Below are positions 18,670 to 36,306 of a stretch of 64,000 nucleotides of DNA, piece by piece (within the stretch, counting starts at the first letter, position 1; each line of letters starts with the position of its first letter). This DNA is from Spirochaetota bacterium (GTDB taxonomy: Bacteria > Spirochaetota > UBA4802 > JAKQUI01). A program made the translations under genes and the position numbers. The notes under the pieces are model-generated. The model had not been told where the DNA came from and searched no databases. It was given only the letters and a program-made list of their open reading frames with translations. Location: contig JAKQUI010000004.1 of NCBI GenBank assembly GCA_029562645.1, positions 248,001 through 312,000 on the forward strand, written 5' to 3'.

Positions 18670-19077
18670 CTACTTAATGGATACAACCTTGGTCTTGACG
18701 GGAAGCTTGAAGGCGGCAAGGCGAAACGCCTCCTTGGCCAACGGCTCTTCCACGCCGGCGAGCTCGAAGAGAATGCGGCCCGGCTTAATGCGCGCGACCC
18801 ACCCCTCGGGATTGCCTTTCCCCTTCCCCATCCGGGTTTCGGCCGGCTTCTTGGTAAAGGGATAATCCGGAAAAATGCGGATCCACAGCTTGCCGCCCCG
18901 CTTGATCTTGCGGGTAATCGCGACACGCGCCGCCTCGATCTGCCGGTTGGAGATCTTCCCGCACTCGAGCGCCTTGAGCCCAACCTCGCCAAATGCGACC
19001 GTCGACCCGCGCTGGGCCTTGCCCTTCATGCGCCCCCGCTGCAGCTTGCGGTATTTTGTCCGTTTGGGCATTAACAT
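18670..19077 (-). CDS. rplP: 50S ribosomal protein L16
   Basis: A 135-residue L16 that helps position A-site t[23 protein letters not shown] and [24 protein letters not shown] are diagnostic. ATG 19077, with AAGGGA eight bases upstream, is preferred over the second Met codon. Confidence 0.98.
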   Translation of the reverse strand: MLMPKRTKYRKLQRGRMKGKAQRGSTVAFGEVGLKALECGKISNRQIEAARVAITRKIKRGGKLWIRIFPDYPFTKKPAETRMGKGKGNPEGWVARIKPGRILFELAGVEEPLAKEAFRLAAFKLPVKTKVVSIK

Positions 19078-19128
19078 GGTAATTATCCCTTACTTAACGT
19101 ATTCGATGCTTTCCGTGATTCGATTATG

Positions 19129-19797
19129 CTACTTGACCGCGTATCGGTCCTCTTCCTTGTTCGCATCTGACGAGAGAATGTCGCCGTTATACACCCAAAC
19201 CTTCACGCCGATGAGGCCGAAGGTTGTCAGCGCCTCGGCAAATCCGAAATCGATGTCGGCGCGCAGGGTGTGCAGCGGAATCCGTCCCTCTTTGTACGAT
19301 TCTGAACGCGAAATCTCGGCTCCATTCAAGCGTCCGGACACTGCGACCTTTATCCCCAGCACCCCGCCGCGTATTGCCGACGAAATCGCCTGCTTCACCG
19401 CGCGACGATAGGGGAAGCGCCCAACGAGCTGCGAAGCGATCTGCTCTGCGATGAGCTTGGAGACGCGCTCCGGCTTTTTCACTTCCACGATGTTGATATA
19501 CACGGTCTTCGAAGCGATCTTCTGAAGATCGTTTTTCAGCACCTCGATGCCGGCACCCTTGCGACCGATAAGCAGGCCGGGACGTGCCGCATGGATATTC
19601 ACGTTCACGCGATCGTGCAGGCGTTCGATATTGATTTTCGCGATCCCCGCGCTCTTGTGCTCTTTCTCGATGAACTTCTGGACCTTGAGATCCTCGAGGA
19701 CGAAGCGCGAGTACTTGTCCTTCGCCTCATACCAGGTGGAATCCCACGACCGTATGACGCCAACGCGAAGCCCGATCGGATTTACTTTTTGACCCAT
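19129..19797 (-). CDS. rpsC: 30S ribosomal protein S3
   Basis: A 222-residue S3 at the mRNA entry site. It has an N-terminal KH domain (ARPGLLIGRKGAGIEVLKNDL) and the C-terminal domain GVLGIKVAVSGRLNGAEISRSE. MGQKVNPIGLRVG is the universal start. Normal length. Confidence 0.98.
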   Translation of the reverse strand: MGQKVNPIGLRVGVIRSWDSTWYEAKDKYSRFVLEDLKVQKFIEKEHKSAGIAKINIERLHDRVNVNIHAARPGLLIGRKGAGIEVLKNDLQKIASKTVYINIVEVKKPERVSKLIAEQIASQLVGRFPYRRAVKQAISSAIRGGVLGIKVAVSGRLNGAEISRSESYKEGRIPLHTLRADIDFGFAEALTTFGLIGVKVWVYNGDILSSDANKEEDRYAVK

Positions 19798-19813
19798 AAC
19801 CTATTCCACGCTC

Positions 19814-20164
19814 CTAGCTCTCATCTGACAGGACCACCGTGATGGTACTGGTGCGCTTCGTGATCCGCGATGCACGTCCGCGGGCGCGAGCCCGAAAGCG
19901 CTTGAACGAGGGACCAACGTCCACCGTCACCTTCTTGATATACAACTTGTCCTCGGCGATGTCGGGGCTTTTGTACTTGGCGTTGGCGCCCGCGGAATAC
20001 AGCGTGTTCAGGATCAGATACGACGCCTTGCGCTGCATATTCTTCTGGATGGCCTTCAGGACATCGATCGCCTCAGGAAATGAATACCCCCTGATGGCAT
20101 CGGCGACCAGCCGCGCCTTGGGTGCCGAAATCCGGTTGTATTTCGAGACTGCCCGTGCTTCCAT
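19814..20164 (-). CDS. rplV: 50S ribosomal protein L22
   Basis: A 116-residue L22, whose hairpin lines the exit tunnel at the constriction: ISAPKARLVADAIRG, ILNTLYSAGANAKYK, VDVGPSFKRFRARARGRASR. No macrolide-type deletion is obvious in the hairpin. Confidence 0.97.
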   Translation of the reverse strand: MEARAVSKYNRISAPKARLVADAIRGYSFPEAIDVLKAIQKNMQRKASYLILNTLYSAGANAKYKSPDIAEDKLYIKKVTVDVGPSFKRFRARARGRASRITKRTSTITVVLSDES

Positions 20165-20166
20165 CG

Positions 20167-20451
20167 CTATTTCCTCTTCGCCACTTTATCGTCCTTGCTG
20201 GTATGCCCCCGGTAGGTCCGCGTGGGGGCGAATTCGCCCAGCTTGTGCCCGATCATGTTTTCCGTAATATAGACCGGAATGAAATTCTTGCCGTTGTGCA
20301 CCATGAGCGTATGGCCGATCATCTCGGGGAAAATGGTAGAGCGGCGCGACCAGGTTTTAATCGCCTTCTTGGCGTTCGCCAGGTTCTGCTCTTCAATCCT
20401 CTTGAGAAGCTTCAGATTGACATACGGACCTTTTTTTACTGATCGTGCCAT
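20167..20451 (-). CDS. rpsS: 30S ribosomal protein S19
   Basis: A 94-residue S19 of the head: [57 protein letters not shown]. Stop and start of neighbours are nearly touching, as expected in a tight operon. Confidence 0.98.
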   Translation of the reverse strand: MARSVKKGPYVNLKLLKRIEEQNLANAKKAIKTWSRRSTIFPEMIGHTLMVHNGKNFIPVYITENMIGHKLGEFAPTRTYRGHTSKDDKVAKRK

Positions 20452-20452
20452 G

Positions 20453-21277
20453 CTACTTCCTTCTCTTCACTATCATCGTATTGCTGTACTTCTTCTTCTT
20501 GCGCGTCTTATACCCCTTGGTCGGCTTGCCGGTCGGAGAACAGGGATGCCGCCCGCCGGAGGATTTCCCCTCGCCGCCCCCGAGAGGGTGATCGACGGGG
20601 TTCATGGCCACGCCGCGAACCTTGGGACGCTTGTGCTGCCAGCGGGATCTCCCGGCCTTGCCGATGGTCACCTTGGAGAAGTCCTTATTACCGACCTCGC
20701 CAATCGTCGCATAGCAGTCCATGTGGACCCGACGAATCTCACCCGAAGGGAGTTTGATGAGGCAGTAAGAGCCCTCCTTGGCGGCAATCTGCGCCGTCGC
20801 TCCAGCCGAACGAACCAGCTGGCCGCCCTTTCCGCGGTGCAGCTCGATGTTGTAAATATTGGTCCCGGGAGGGATGTTCTTCAAAGGCATCGAATTTCCC
20901 GTCTTGATCTCGACCGACTCGCCGGAGACGATGCGGTCGCCGACTGCAAGCGACTCGGGAGCGACAATGTAGCGCTTCTCGCCGTCACGATACGAAATCA
21001 GTGCGATGTTCGCCGAACGGTTCGGATCATATTCGATTGTCGAAACGGTCCCCTCGATGCCATACTTGTTCATTTTGTAATCGACAATGCGCAAGCGACG
21101 CTTGTGTCCGCCGCCGCGCCGCCGCACCGCCACCTGCCCCTTGTGCCCGCGTCCCGCGGACTCCTTTTTGCCAACCGTGAGGGGCTTGTAGGGCTCGTCC
21201 GTGGTCAGCTCGTCGAAAGTAAGTACCGTTTTATAACGGAGTGTCGGCGTGACCGGTCTGAATTTCTTTATGCCCAT
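20453..21277 (-). CDS. rplB: 50S ribosomal protein L2
   Basis: A 274-residue L2, required for subunit association and peptidyl-transferase activity. [17 protein letters not shown], the [13 protein letters not shown] segment and the C-terminal [18 protein letters not shown], with the conserved His, are diagnostic. ATG 21277 with an upstream AGGTG was chosen; an in-frame extension to 21331 runs into rplW and adds 18 atypical residues. Confidence 0.98.
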   Translation of the reverse strand: MGIKKFRPVTPTLRYKTVLTFDELTTDEPYKPLTVGKKESAGRGHKGQVAVRRRGGGHKRRLRIVDYKMNKYGIEGTVSTIEYDPNRSANIALISYRDGEKRYIVAPESLAVGDRIVSGESVEIKTGNSMPLKNIPPGTNIYNIELHRGKGGQLVRSAGATAQIAAKEGSYCLIKLPSGEIRRVHMDCYATIGEVGNKDFSKVTIGKAGRSRWQHKRPKVRGVAMNPVDHPLGGGEGKSSGGRHPCSPTGKPTKGYKTRKKKKYSNTMIVKRRK

Positions 21278-21308
21278 GGCTCGTGCACCTGATTCGTATT
21301 GTCGTTTG

Positions 21309-21593
21309 CTACTTCGTTTCGAAGATATCAAGCTTGTCGCCCTGCTTGAGGGTGACGATGGCCTTTTTCCATGCCGCGGTGTACCCGTACTGATACCGTA
21401 CCCGCTTGCGCTTGCCGCGCATGCAGATGATGTTCACCTTGTCGGCGTTCACGTTGAAGATCTCCTTGATGGCCTTTTTCACCATGGTCTTGTTGGCCTT
21501 CGTAGCGACCCGGAATACGTACTTGTTCTGCGTTGCGAGATCGGTCGACTTCTCGGACAGCACGGGCTTGATGATAATATCGTTGTAGTCCAT
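21309..21593 (-). CDS. rplW: 50S ribosomal protein L23
   Basis: A 94-residue L23, the trigger-factor and SRP docking protein: [36 protein letters not shown], and a basic loop [23 protein letters not shown] 21593, nine bases after AAAGG, is preferred over an in-frame GTG at 21599 that overlaps the rplD stop. Confidence 0.97.
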   Translation of the reverse strand: MDYNDIIIKPVLSEKSTDLATQNKYVFRVATKANKTMVKKAIKEIFNVNADKVNIICMRGKRKRVRYQYGYTAAWKKAIVTLKQGDKLDIFETK

Positions 21594-21595
21594 CG

Positions 21596-22222
21596 TCACT
21601 TACCTTTCGAAAACAGTTCGGCGAGCGCCCCAACCGCGCCCTCGGTGATTACCAAGGTCTTCGCATAGAAGATGTCCCGGCCCGAGAGTCGCTTTACGTT
21701 ATTATAGGCGAACCAGGGCAGATTGCGAATCGCCCGTTTGAGCATCGAATCGTCGGAGGCGGTCACGAGGACGCCCTTCTCGACACCCAGCGATATTCCG
21801 ATCTTCGCCATCGCCTTCGTTTTTCCGTCGGTAATGGATATTTCCTCGACGACCTTGACCGCGCCCTCCTTCGCCTTGAGCGAGAAAAGGGAAATATACG
21901 CCTTGCGACGCATATTCTTTGGCAGATCCTGGCGATAATCGCGCGGTTGCGGCCCGAAAATCGTTCCGCCGCCACGCCACTGGGGCGCCCGAATGGATCC
22001 CTGACGGGCTCGACCGGTTCCCTTTTGTCGCCACGGCTTCGCGCCGCCGCCTTGAATCTGTGCGCGCTGCTTTGTCATGTGCGTTCCCTGGCGCAGGTTC
22101 GCATTGGCCGACTTGATCAATTCATAGATGAGAACGTCGTTTATCTCGGCATTAAAGACGCTGTCGGGAACGTCCACCTGCCCAATCACCTTGCCGTCCA
22201 GTGAGTACTTGTCGATCTTCAT
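21596..22222 (-). CDS. rplD: 50S ribosomal protein L4
   Basis: A 208-residue L4. The tunnel loop has QGTHMTKQRAQIQGGGAKPW and GTGRARQGSIRAPQWRGGG. In E. coli L4 represses the S10 operon. The ATG at 22222 starts MKIDKYSLDGK, the usual L4 beginning; the longer in-frame reading to 22282 overlaps rplC and is unlikely. Confidence 0.98.
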   Translation of the reverse strand: MKIDKYSLDGKVIGQVDVPDSVFNAEINDVLIYELIKSANANLRQGTHMTKQRAQIQGGGAKPWRQKGTGRARQGSIRAPQWRGGGTIFGPQPRDYRQDLPKNMRRKAYISLFSLKAKEGAVKVVEEISITDGKTKAMAKIGISLGVEKGVLVTASDDSMLKRAIRNLPWFAYNNVKRLSGRDIFYAKTLVITEGAVGALAELFSKGK

Positions 22223-22232
22223 GGCCGTTCGC

Positions 22233-22850
22233 CTATACCGCCTTAATGGTAATAATAGAATCCTTTCTCCCCGGAATCGCACCGGAGATCAGGACGATAT
22301 TTTTATCCTTGAGCACTTTTACGATTTTTAAATTTCGCACGGTCACGCGATCGCCGCCGAATCTTCCGGGCATCTTTTTCCCTTTCCACACTTCGCTGGG
22401 ATACGCACACGCGCCAATGGAACCGGGCGCACGGTGGAAGTTGGAACCGTGCGTCTTGCGACCGCCATGAAATCCATGCCGCCGCATCACCCCGGCGAAC
22501 CCGTGGCCCTTCGAGGTTCCGCTCACCTTCACCACATCGTTCTCACCAAAAATATCGCAGGTGACAACGCTCCCGACATCGAGGGAGGCGTCGAACACCT
22601 CAACCTCGCAAAACACCCGCTTCGGAGCGATGTTTTTCTTTTTGAGGTCCGCCAACACCGGCTTGGCAAGGCGTTTTTCCTTGGTGTCAAGATAGCCAAG
22701 CTTGAGGGCCTCGTAGCCGTCAGACTCGACGGTCTTCTTCTGGACCACCACGCACGGCCCGACCTCGCATATCGTAACCGGTATCACCTTCCCCTCGGGG
22801 TCGATATACTGGCTCATTCCCATTTTTCTTCCGATCAGAGACTTCTTCAT
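22233..22850 (-). CDS. rplC: 50S ribosomal protein L3
   Basis: A 205-residue L3 whose loop reaches the peptidyl-transferase centre: LIGRKMGMSQYID, GTSKGHGFAGVMRRHGFHGG, THGSNFHRAPGSIGACAYPS, KMPGRFGGDRVTVRNLKIV. Normal length. It is separated from rpsJ by an unusual 131-base gap. Confidence 0.98.
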   Translation of the reverse strand: MKKSLIGRKMGMSQYIDPEGKVIPVTICEVGPCVVVQKKTVESDGYEALKLGYLDTKEKRLAKPVLADLKKKNIAPKRVFCEVEVFDASLDVGSVVTCDIFGENDVVKVSGTSKGHGFAGVMRRHGFHGGRKTHGSNFHRAPGSIGACAYPSEVWKGKKMPGRFGGDRVTVRNLKIVKVLKDKNIVLISGAIPGRKDSIITIKAV

Positions 22851-22981
22851 GACTTGTTCCTGTTACCGCCCGTACGCGCTTTTTACAGAATACTGCACAG
22901 TTCCACTATTTCCGATAGAGTGGAAATGCCACGCAACCAACCCCGAACACGGGGTAAGGGGAATTCCGAATCAAGCCCTCA

Positions 22982-23299
22982 CTAGGACTTGATGTCCACT
23001 GATATACCGGCGGGAAGCTCGAGCTTCATCAGCGCCTCAATGGTATCCTCATTGGGGTTGATGATATCAATAAGGCGCTTGTGCGTCCTGATTTCAAACT
23101 GCTCTCGAGACTTTTTGTTCACATGCGGCGATCGCAACACGCAGAACTTCTCGATTTTCGTCGGCAACGGAACCGGGCCAGCCACCTGGGCCCCGCTCCG
23201 TTTTGTCGTCGCTACGATTTTTGCCGCCGATTGATCCAGCAATTTCGCATCAAACGATATCAGCTTAACCCGTATTTTTTGCGTCGTAAAATTAACCAA
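22982..23299 (-). CDS. rpsJ: 30S ribosomal protein S10
   Basis: A 105-residue S10, also the NusG/NusE partner in transcription antitermination. [54 protein letters not shown] (read in parts) and the C-terminal [13 protein letters not shown] identify it. The only possible start before the conserved region is TTG at 23299: the next upstream in-frame ATG is followed at once by TGA. AGG lies nine bases before this TTG. A rare start for a ribosomal protein gene. Confidence 0.95.
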   Translation of the reverse strand: MVNFTTQKIRVKLISFDAKLLDQSAAKIVATTKRSGAQVAGPVPLPTKIEKFCVLRSPHVNKKSREQFEIRTHKRLIDIINPNEDTIEALMKLELPAGISVDIKS

Positions 23300-23370
23300 C
23301 TCAGTAGACCTATCTCACATGAATTCGTTGCCGCATCCCGCGTACTGCCGAAACGGGCTCCCTAGAAACC

Positions 23371-23398
23371 GTCAGACCACAATCGCTCGTGGTCTGAC
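23371..23398 (-). promoter_or_regulatory. Perfect 10-bp stem-loop between tuf and rpsJ
   Basis: GTCAGACCAC (23371-23380) pairs exactly with GTGGTCTGAC (23389-23398) around an 8-base loop. No T tract follows in the minus-strand direction, so it is more likely an mRNA processing or stabilising hairpin than an intrinsic terminator. It lies 45 bases after the tuf stop. Confidence 0.55.
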
Positions 23399-23442
23399 AA
23401 GAATCGTAAAGGGCCTTGTAAAATCAAGATTTTTTCAAAAAA

Positions 23443-24657
23443 TTATTCAATGATCTTCGCGACAACGCCCGCGCCGACCGTTCTGCCGCCTTCGCGTATC
23501 GCGAAGCGGAGGGTTTCCTCCATCGCGATGGGCGTAATCAGCTCGACGGTCATCTTGATGTTATCTCCCGGCATAACCATCTCAACGCCGGACGGGAGCT
23601 GAATGATCCCGGTCACGTCCGTCGTGCGGAAGTAGAATTGCGGACGATAATTCCCAAAGAACGGGGTGTGACGACCGCCCTCTTCCTTGGAGAGCACATA
23701 CACCTCGGACTCGAATTTCTTGTGCGGGGTGATGGAACCCGGCTTCGCGAGCACCTGGCCGCGCTCGACCTCGTCCTTGCCCGTACCGCGAAGCAGGCAT
23801 CCGACATTGTCGCCAGCCATGCCCTCGTCGAGGATCTTGCGGAACATCTCGACGCCGGTGCACACGGTCTTCTTCGTTTCAACAAATCCGACGATCTCGA
23901 CTTCATCGCCGGTATGAACAATACCGCGCTCGATACGGCCGGTCACCACGGTCCCGCGGCCGGTGATCGAGAACACGTCTTCGATTGGCATCAGGAAGGG
24001 CTTGTCGGTCGCGCGCTGGGGCGTGGGGATATATTCATCAAGCGCCTTTGCAAGATTGATGATGGGCCCGCACGCCTCGCACTCCGCCTTACCGCAGCCG
24101 CAGCCCATCGCCTTCAGGGCGGAGCCGGGAACGATCGGAATCTCGTCGCCGGGGAATTCGTACTTGTTCAGGAGCTCGCGAATTTCCATCTCGACGAGCT
24201 CGAGCATTTCTGCGCGCTCCGAGGCGTCAATCATGTCGACCTTATTCAGGAAGACGACGATATTGGGCACGTTCACCTGACGAGCGAGCAGCACGTGCTC
24301 CTTCGTCTGAGGCATGGGGCCGTCAGTCGCGGCGACCACGAGAATCGCGGCGTCCATCTGCGCGGCGCCGGTGATCATGTTCTTAATATAGTCGGCATGA
24401 CCCGGGCAGTCGACGTGCGCATAGTGACGGTTCGGGGTCTCGTATTCCTGGTGCGAGGTCGCGATCGTTATTCCACGGGTCTTCTCTTCCGGCGCGTTGT
24501 CGATTTGGTCAAAGTCGATAGCCTTATTCTTTCCGCCATACGCTGCCGTGAGGCACTTGGTGATTGCCGAAGTTAAAGTCGTTTTCCCGTGGTCGATGTG
24601 GCCGATGGTGCCCACATTGACGTGCGGTTTCGTTCTTTCAAATTTCTCCTTTCCCAT
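23443..24657 (-). CDS. tuf: Elongation factor Tu
   Basis: A 404-residue EF-Tu that delivers aminoacyl-tRNA to the ribosome. P-loop GHIDHGKTT (Ile instead of the usual Val), switch II region [16 protein letters not shown] and SALKA for guanine binding, and domains 2 and 3 ([37 protein letters not shown]) are all present. A short Cys-rich insertion at about residues 184-196 holds four Cys ([11 protein letters not shown]). It has its own strong promoter and a roughly 170-base leader. Only one tuf copy is in the window. Confidence 0.98.
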   Translation of the reverse strand: MGKEKFERTKPHVNVGTIGHIDHGKTTLTSAITKCLTAAYGGKNKAIDFDQIDNAPEEKTRGITIATSHQEYETPNRHYAHVDCPGHADYIKNMITGAAQMDAAILVVAATDGPMPQTKEHVLLARQVNVPNIVVFLNKVDMIDASERAEMLELVEMEIRELLNKYEFPGDEIPIVPGSALKAMGCGCGKAECEACGPIINLAKALDEYIPTPQRATDKPFLMPIEDVFSITGRGTVVTGRIERGIVHTGDEVEIVGFVETKKTVCTGVEMFRKILDEGMAGDNVGCLLRGTGKDEVERGQVLAKPGSITPHKKFESEVYVLSKEEGGRHTPFFGNYRPQFYFRTTDVTGIIQLPSGVEMVMPGDNIKMTVELITPIAMEETLRFAIREGGRTVGAGVVAKIIE

Positions 24658-24836
24658 CTTTTGCTCCTTACAAATTTTTTCAGAATAACACCGTCGCTAA
24701 CACATCGATGCGTTTCGAGCATCAACGGTCACGGTTGATAAATGTCGCAAGCGTGTTTACGGCCTTCTGTGTGATGTGTCAGTTAAGACGCTACAATGAA
24801 GCCGAACATTACTGAGCCGACAGTTAGAGTGTGAGA

Positions 24837-24864
24837 ATTAAAAAATATGACCCATTTCTGTCAA
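24837..24864 (-). promoter_or_regulatory. tuf: Strong promoter of tuf
   Basis: On the minus strand TTGACA (24864-24859) and TTTAAT (24842-24837) are 16 bases apart, with an A/T-rich stretch upstream that could act as an UP element. It lies inside the 282-base gap between fusA and tuf and gives a leader of about 170 bases. The AAGGAG site sits just before the tuf ATG. Confidence 0.7.
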
Positions 24865-24939
24865 CAAAAAATAGCAAAAAATAATTATAATCGCCCGGGA
24901 TATTCACACGACATTATGACGCATGCGCCGTTTCGCGCG

Positions 24940-27027
24940 TCAATAGGAGCGGCCGGTGATCCGCGCGACAATGCCCTCCATCACGTTTCGCGGCACGACA
25001 TCGTAATGGCTAAACTGGAGCGTGTACGAGGCGCGCCCCTGCGTCAGCGAACGGACGGCGGTCGCGTACCCGAAGACCTCGGAGAGCGGCACGTGCGCGT
25101 CGATGATCTTGAGCCCGGCGCGCATGTCCAGCCGCTCCATCTTGCCGCGCCGCGAATTGAGGTCGTTGATGACGTCTCCGGTGTACTCGTCCGGCACAAC
25201 GACCTCGAGCTTCATCACCGGTTCCAGCAGGCTCGCGTCGGCCCGGCGCGCGCCGTCCTTGAGCGCCATGTTCGCCGCGATGCGGTAGGCGACATCGACT
25301 GAATCGTTCTCCCGATACGATCCGCCGGTGAGCGCGACCTTGACGTCGACCATTTCGTACCCGGCGATCACGCCGGAGGCCATGCCGTCCTTGAGCCCCT
25401 CGACGATGAACGGAACGACCTCCTCGGGAATGGCGCCGTCGCGCAGTGCATTTTCAAACACCAGGCCGCTTCCGGGCTTTGCGGGCTCCATGCTAATACG
25501 CACATGCCCGTACTGGAGCGCACCGCCGATCTCTTTCTCGTAGACATGGTCTGCCTCGACCCGCTTGATGATGGTCTCCTTATAGGCCACCTGGGGCTTG
25601 CCCACATTGGCCTTTACGGCGAACTCGCGCAGCAGGCGGTCCACGATGATCTCCAGGTGGAGCTCGCCCATGCCGGAGATGAGATTCTGCCCGGTGTCGG
25701 GGTCGAGCTTGACGCGAAAGGTCGGATCCTCGTCCTCAAGGCGCTTGAGCGCGCTGATGAGCTTCTCCTGGTCCGCCTTCGTCTTCGGCTCGATCGCCAC
25801 GGAGATGACGGGGTTCGGGAATTCCATCCGCTCGAGGAGCAGCGGATGCTCGGGCGCGCAGAGGGTGTCGCCGGTCGCCGACAGCTTGAGTCCCACCACG
25901 GCCACGATATCGCCGGTATAGGCCTCACCGATATCCTCGCGATCATTGGCGTGCATGCGCAGGATCCGCCCGATTCGCTCCTTCTTGTTCTTGGCCACAT
26001 TGAGGACCTGATCGCCGCTTTTGAAATGCCCGGCGTACACCCGCGCGAAGGCGAGCTTGCCCACGTAGGGATCCGACATGATCTTGAAGACGAGGGCGCA
26101 GAATGGCTCCTTGTCGCTCGCATCGCGCGACACCATCTCGTCCTCATTCTCGATGCTGTGCCCTTGAACCGGCTTGGCGTCCTTCGGGGACGGCAGGTAA
26201 TCGACAATCGCCTCCAGGAGCGGCTGCACGCCCTTGTTCTTGAGCGCGCTCCCGCAGAACACGGGGAAGAGCGTCGCGCTCAGGGTCGCCGCCCGAACGG
26301 CCGCCTTGATCTCGTCGGCCCCGATCTCGGCGCCCTCGAGGAATTTGTGCATGAGCGCATCATCGAAGTCGGACAGGCGCTCGATCATGGATTCGCGATG
26401 CGCCCGCGCCGCATCAGCAAGCTCGGATGGAATCTCGATCTCTTCGACGGTGCGCCCCTCATCATCGCCCCACACCATCCCCTTCATGGCGACAAGATCG
26501 ATGACGCCGCGATAGGCGTCCTCGACCCCGATGGGGATCTGCAACGGGAGCGGCTCCGCGAAGAGCTTGGTGCGGATCATGTCGACGCAGCGCGCGAAAT
26601 CGGCGCCGATACGGTCGAGTTTGTTCACGAAGCAGATGCGCGGGATGGCGTACTTGTCGGCCTGCCGCCAGACGGTCTCCGTTTGCGGCTCCACGCCGGC
26701 GACGCCGTCGAACACGGCGATGGCCGAATCGAGCACGCGAAGGCTGCGCTCCACCTCGACGGTGAAATCGACATGTCCCGGCGTATCGATGATGTTGATC
26801 CGCGTGTTCCGCCACGACACCGAGGTCGCCGCGGCCGTGATGGTGATGCCGCGCTCCTTCTCCTGCGCCATCCAGTCCATCTCGGCCGTGCCCTCATGGA
26901 CCTCGCCGATCTTGTAGGTTTTCCCCGAATAGAAGAGGATGCGCTCGGTGAGCGTGGTCTTGCCGGCATCGATATGCGCCATGATGCCGATATTGCGGGT
27001 GCGGGTTATGGGAAGTTCACGGGGCAT
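24940..27027 (-). CDS. fusA: Elongation factor G
   Basis: A 695-residue translocase GTPase with all five domains. G1 AHIDAGKTT, switch I/G2 [15 protein letters not shown]3 DTPGHVDF and G4 [10 protein letters not shown] are intact; the domain IV tip and domain V ([36 protein letters not shown]) follow. The size and motifs fit canonical EF-G rather than a tetracycline-resistance homologue. The ribosome binding site before ATG 27027 is weak. It is separated from rpsG by a terminator, so it must have its own promoter in 27028-27237, which I could not place. Confidence 0.96.
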   Translation of the reverse strand: MPRELPITRTRNIGIMAHIDAGKTTLTERILFYSGKTYKIGEVHEGTAEMDWMAQEKERGITITAAATSVSWRNTRINIIDTPGHVDFTVEVERSLRVLDSAIAVFDGVAGVEPQTETVWRQADKYAIPRICFVNKLDRIGADFARCVDMIRTKLFAEPLPLQIPIGVEDAYRGVIDLVAMKGMVWGDDEGRTVEEIEIPSELADAARAHRESMIERLSDFDDALMHKFLEGAEIGADEIKAAVRAATLSATLFPVFCGSALKNKGVQPLLEAIVDYLPSPKDAKPVQGHSIENEDEMVSRDASDKEPFCALVFKIMSDPYVGKLAFARVYAGHFKSGDQVLNVAKNKKERIGRILRMHANDREDIGEAYTGDIVAVVGLKLSATGDTLCAPEHPLLLERMEFPNPVISVAIEPKTKADQEKLISALKRLEDEDPTFRVKLDPDTGQNLISGMGELHLEIIVDRLLREFAVKANVGKPQVAYKETIIKRVEADHVYEKEIGGALQYGHVRISMEPAKPGSGLVFENALRDGAIPEEVVPFIVEGLKDGMASGVIAGYEMVDVKVALTGGSYRENDSVDVAYRIAANMALKDGARRADASLLEPVMKLEVVVPDEYTGDVINDLNSRRGKMERLDMRAGLKIIDAHVPLSEVFGYATAVRSLTQGRASYTLQFSHYDVVPRNVMEGIVARITGRSY

Positions 27028-27237
27028 ATCGTTCTACCACAAGTCACCTGGCACGGAAAAGAGATGGCGAGTGAACTGCACGAACGGCGCTCGATGCATT
27101 ATCATCGCACGTGACGCGAAAAGATCCGGCCGCCTCGCCGAAAAACCCCATCGAACACCCATGTCGATTGCGCCGTTCCTGCGCTCCTTGCAAAGACACG
27201 CGCACTCGCCGCTCTGTCTTTTATTATGTCCGGCTAC

Positions 27238-27269
27238 AAAAATACCAGGGCATGGCCCTGGTATTTTTT
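27238..27269 (-). terminator. Intrinsic terminator between rpsG and fusA
   Basis: ATACCAGGGC (27242-27251), loop ATG and GCCCTGGTAT (27255-27264) form a perfect 10-bp stem. A runs on the left side give the U tract on the minus strand, just 24 bases after the rpsG stop; the T run on the right makes it symmetrical. It should end the transcript carrying rpsL and rpsG. Confidence 0.88.
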
Positions 27270-27291
27270 CATTCGCTTCAATTATTGGATC

Positions 27292-27774
<483 letters not shown>

Positions 27775-27826
27775 TTACAGTGGTGTGGTATCGTGTTAGA
27801 TGATGGCGCCGCCTCAAACGGCGCGC

Positions 27827-28201
27827 TTACGCCTTCGGCTTTTTCGATCCGTACTTGGATCGGCTCTTCCTCCGCCCGTCAACCCCAAGCGTGTCGAGCG
27901 CGCCGCGGACGATGTGATAGCGAACACCCGGCAGGTCCTTGACCCGGCCGCCGCGTACCAGCACCGCCGAGTGCTCCTGCAGGTTGTGGCCCACGCCGGG
28001 GATGTACGCCGTCACCTCGATCCCGTTGGTGAGCCGCACCCGCGCGACCTTCCGGAGCGCCGAGTTCGGTTTTTTAGGCGTGACCGTGCTCACCCGAGTG
28101 CATACGCCGCGCTTCTGGGGACAGGCGCGCAATGCGGGCGACTTCGTCTTTTTCCGTTTTTGTCCTCTACCCTTGCGAATCAGTTGATTGATTGTTGGCA
28201 T
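27827..28201 (-). CDS. rpsL: 30S ribosomal protein S12
   Basis: A 124-residue S12, central to decoding accuracy. [62 protein letters not shown] are conserved. The two lysines whose change gives streptomycin resistance in other bacteria (in TPKKPNS and GRVKDLPG) are both wild type. Confidence 0.98.
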   Translation of the reverse strand: MPTINQLIRKGRGQKRKKTKSPALRACPQKRGVCTRVSTVTPKKPNSALRKVARVRLTNGIEVTAYIPGVGHNLQEHSAVLVRGGRVKDLPGVRYHIVRGALDTLGVDGRRKSRSKYGSKKPKA

Positions 28202-28278
28202 TCGTATTCCTCGTTATATCGCTCCCGCGGCTCCGCCGTGAGCCGCCGATTATTCATGGCAGTGCGTAAAAAGCTTAC

Positions 28279-28309
28279 ATACCATTTTTTTGGGCACCCT
28301 TTTTGTCAA
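28279..28309 (-). promoter_or_regulatory. Candidate promoter of rpsL-rpsG
   Basis: TTGACA (28309-28304, minus strand) precedes the rpoC stop codon complement at 28315 by only a few bases, and TGGTAT (28284-28279) lies 19 bases further. The spacing is long, but the -35 is perfect and the site is about 80 bases before rpsL. It would uncouple rpsLG from rpoBC. Confidence 0.4.
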
Positions 28310-28314
28310 GGATT

Positions 28315-32532
<4,218 letters not shown>

Positions 32533-32575
32533 GGGTTACCCTTTCGTTTGAAATGCGGGAACGCCGTCCCCGCTC

Positions 32576-36055
<3,480 letters not shown>

Positions 36056-36223
36056 GGACAGCCTATCCCTCGAGCATGAGTATCAGAAGCCCGCCGGCTC
36101 GCACGTTGCGCGCAATCGGCGTCACACACTTACATGCGGCACGCGTGAGTGGCAAAAATGGCTTGTGCGTTGCGGAATACTGCACGGCATCAATCCCCAT
36201 CGGGGCGCATTGCAATCAAACAT

Positions 36224-36258
36224 CGATAGGTTTGGCCGCCACGCAACCAAACCTATCG
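36224..36258 (-). promoter_or_regulatory. Perfect 12-bp stem-loop between rplL and rpoB
   Basis: CGATAGGTTTGG (36224-36235) pairs fully with CCAAACCTATCG (36247-36258) around 11 bases. There is no T tract, so it is not a standard terminator. In E. coli the same intergenic position holds an attenuator and an RNase III cleavage site that lower rpoBC relative to ribosomal protein expression; the analogous role here is inference. Confidence 0.6.
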
Positions 36259-36306
36259 AGCACGAACGACGCTGGACCGCCGTGATGCGAACGAATGAAC
36301 GGCCGA

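Noticed and set aside
25504-27114. A 536-codon frame opposite fusA
   Set aside because: Antisense shadow of fusA with no recognisable protein features.
27028-27237. fusA promoter
   Set aside because: One must exist after the terminator, but no pair of boxes with acceptable spacing could be identified, so none is annotated.
27827-28201. Streptomycin-resistance change in rpsL
   Set aside because: Both key lysine positions are wild type.
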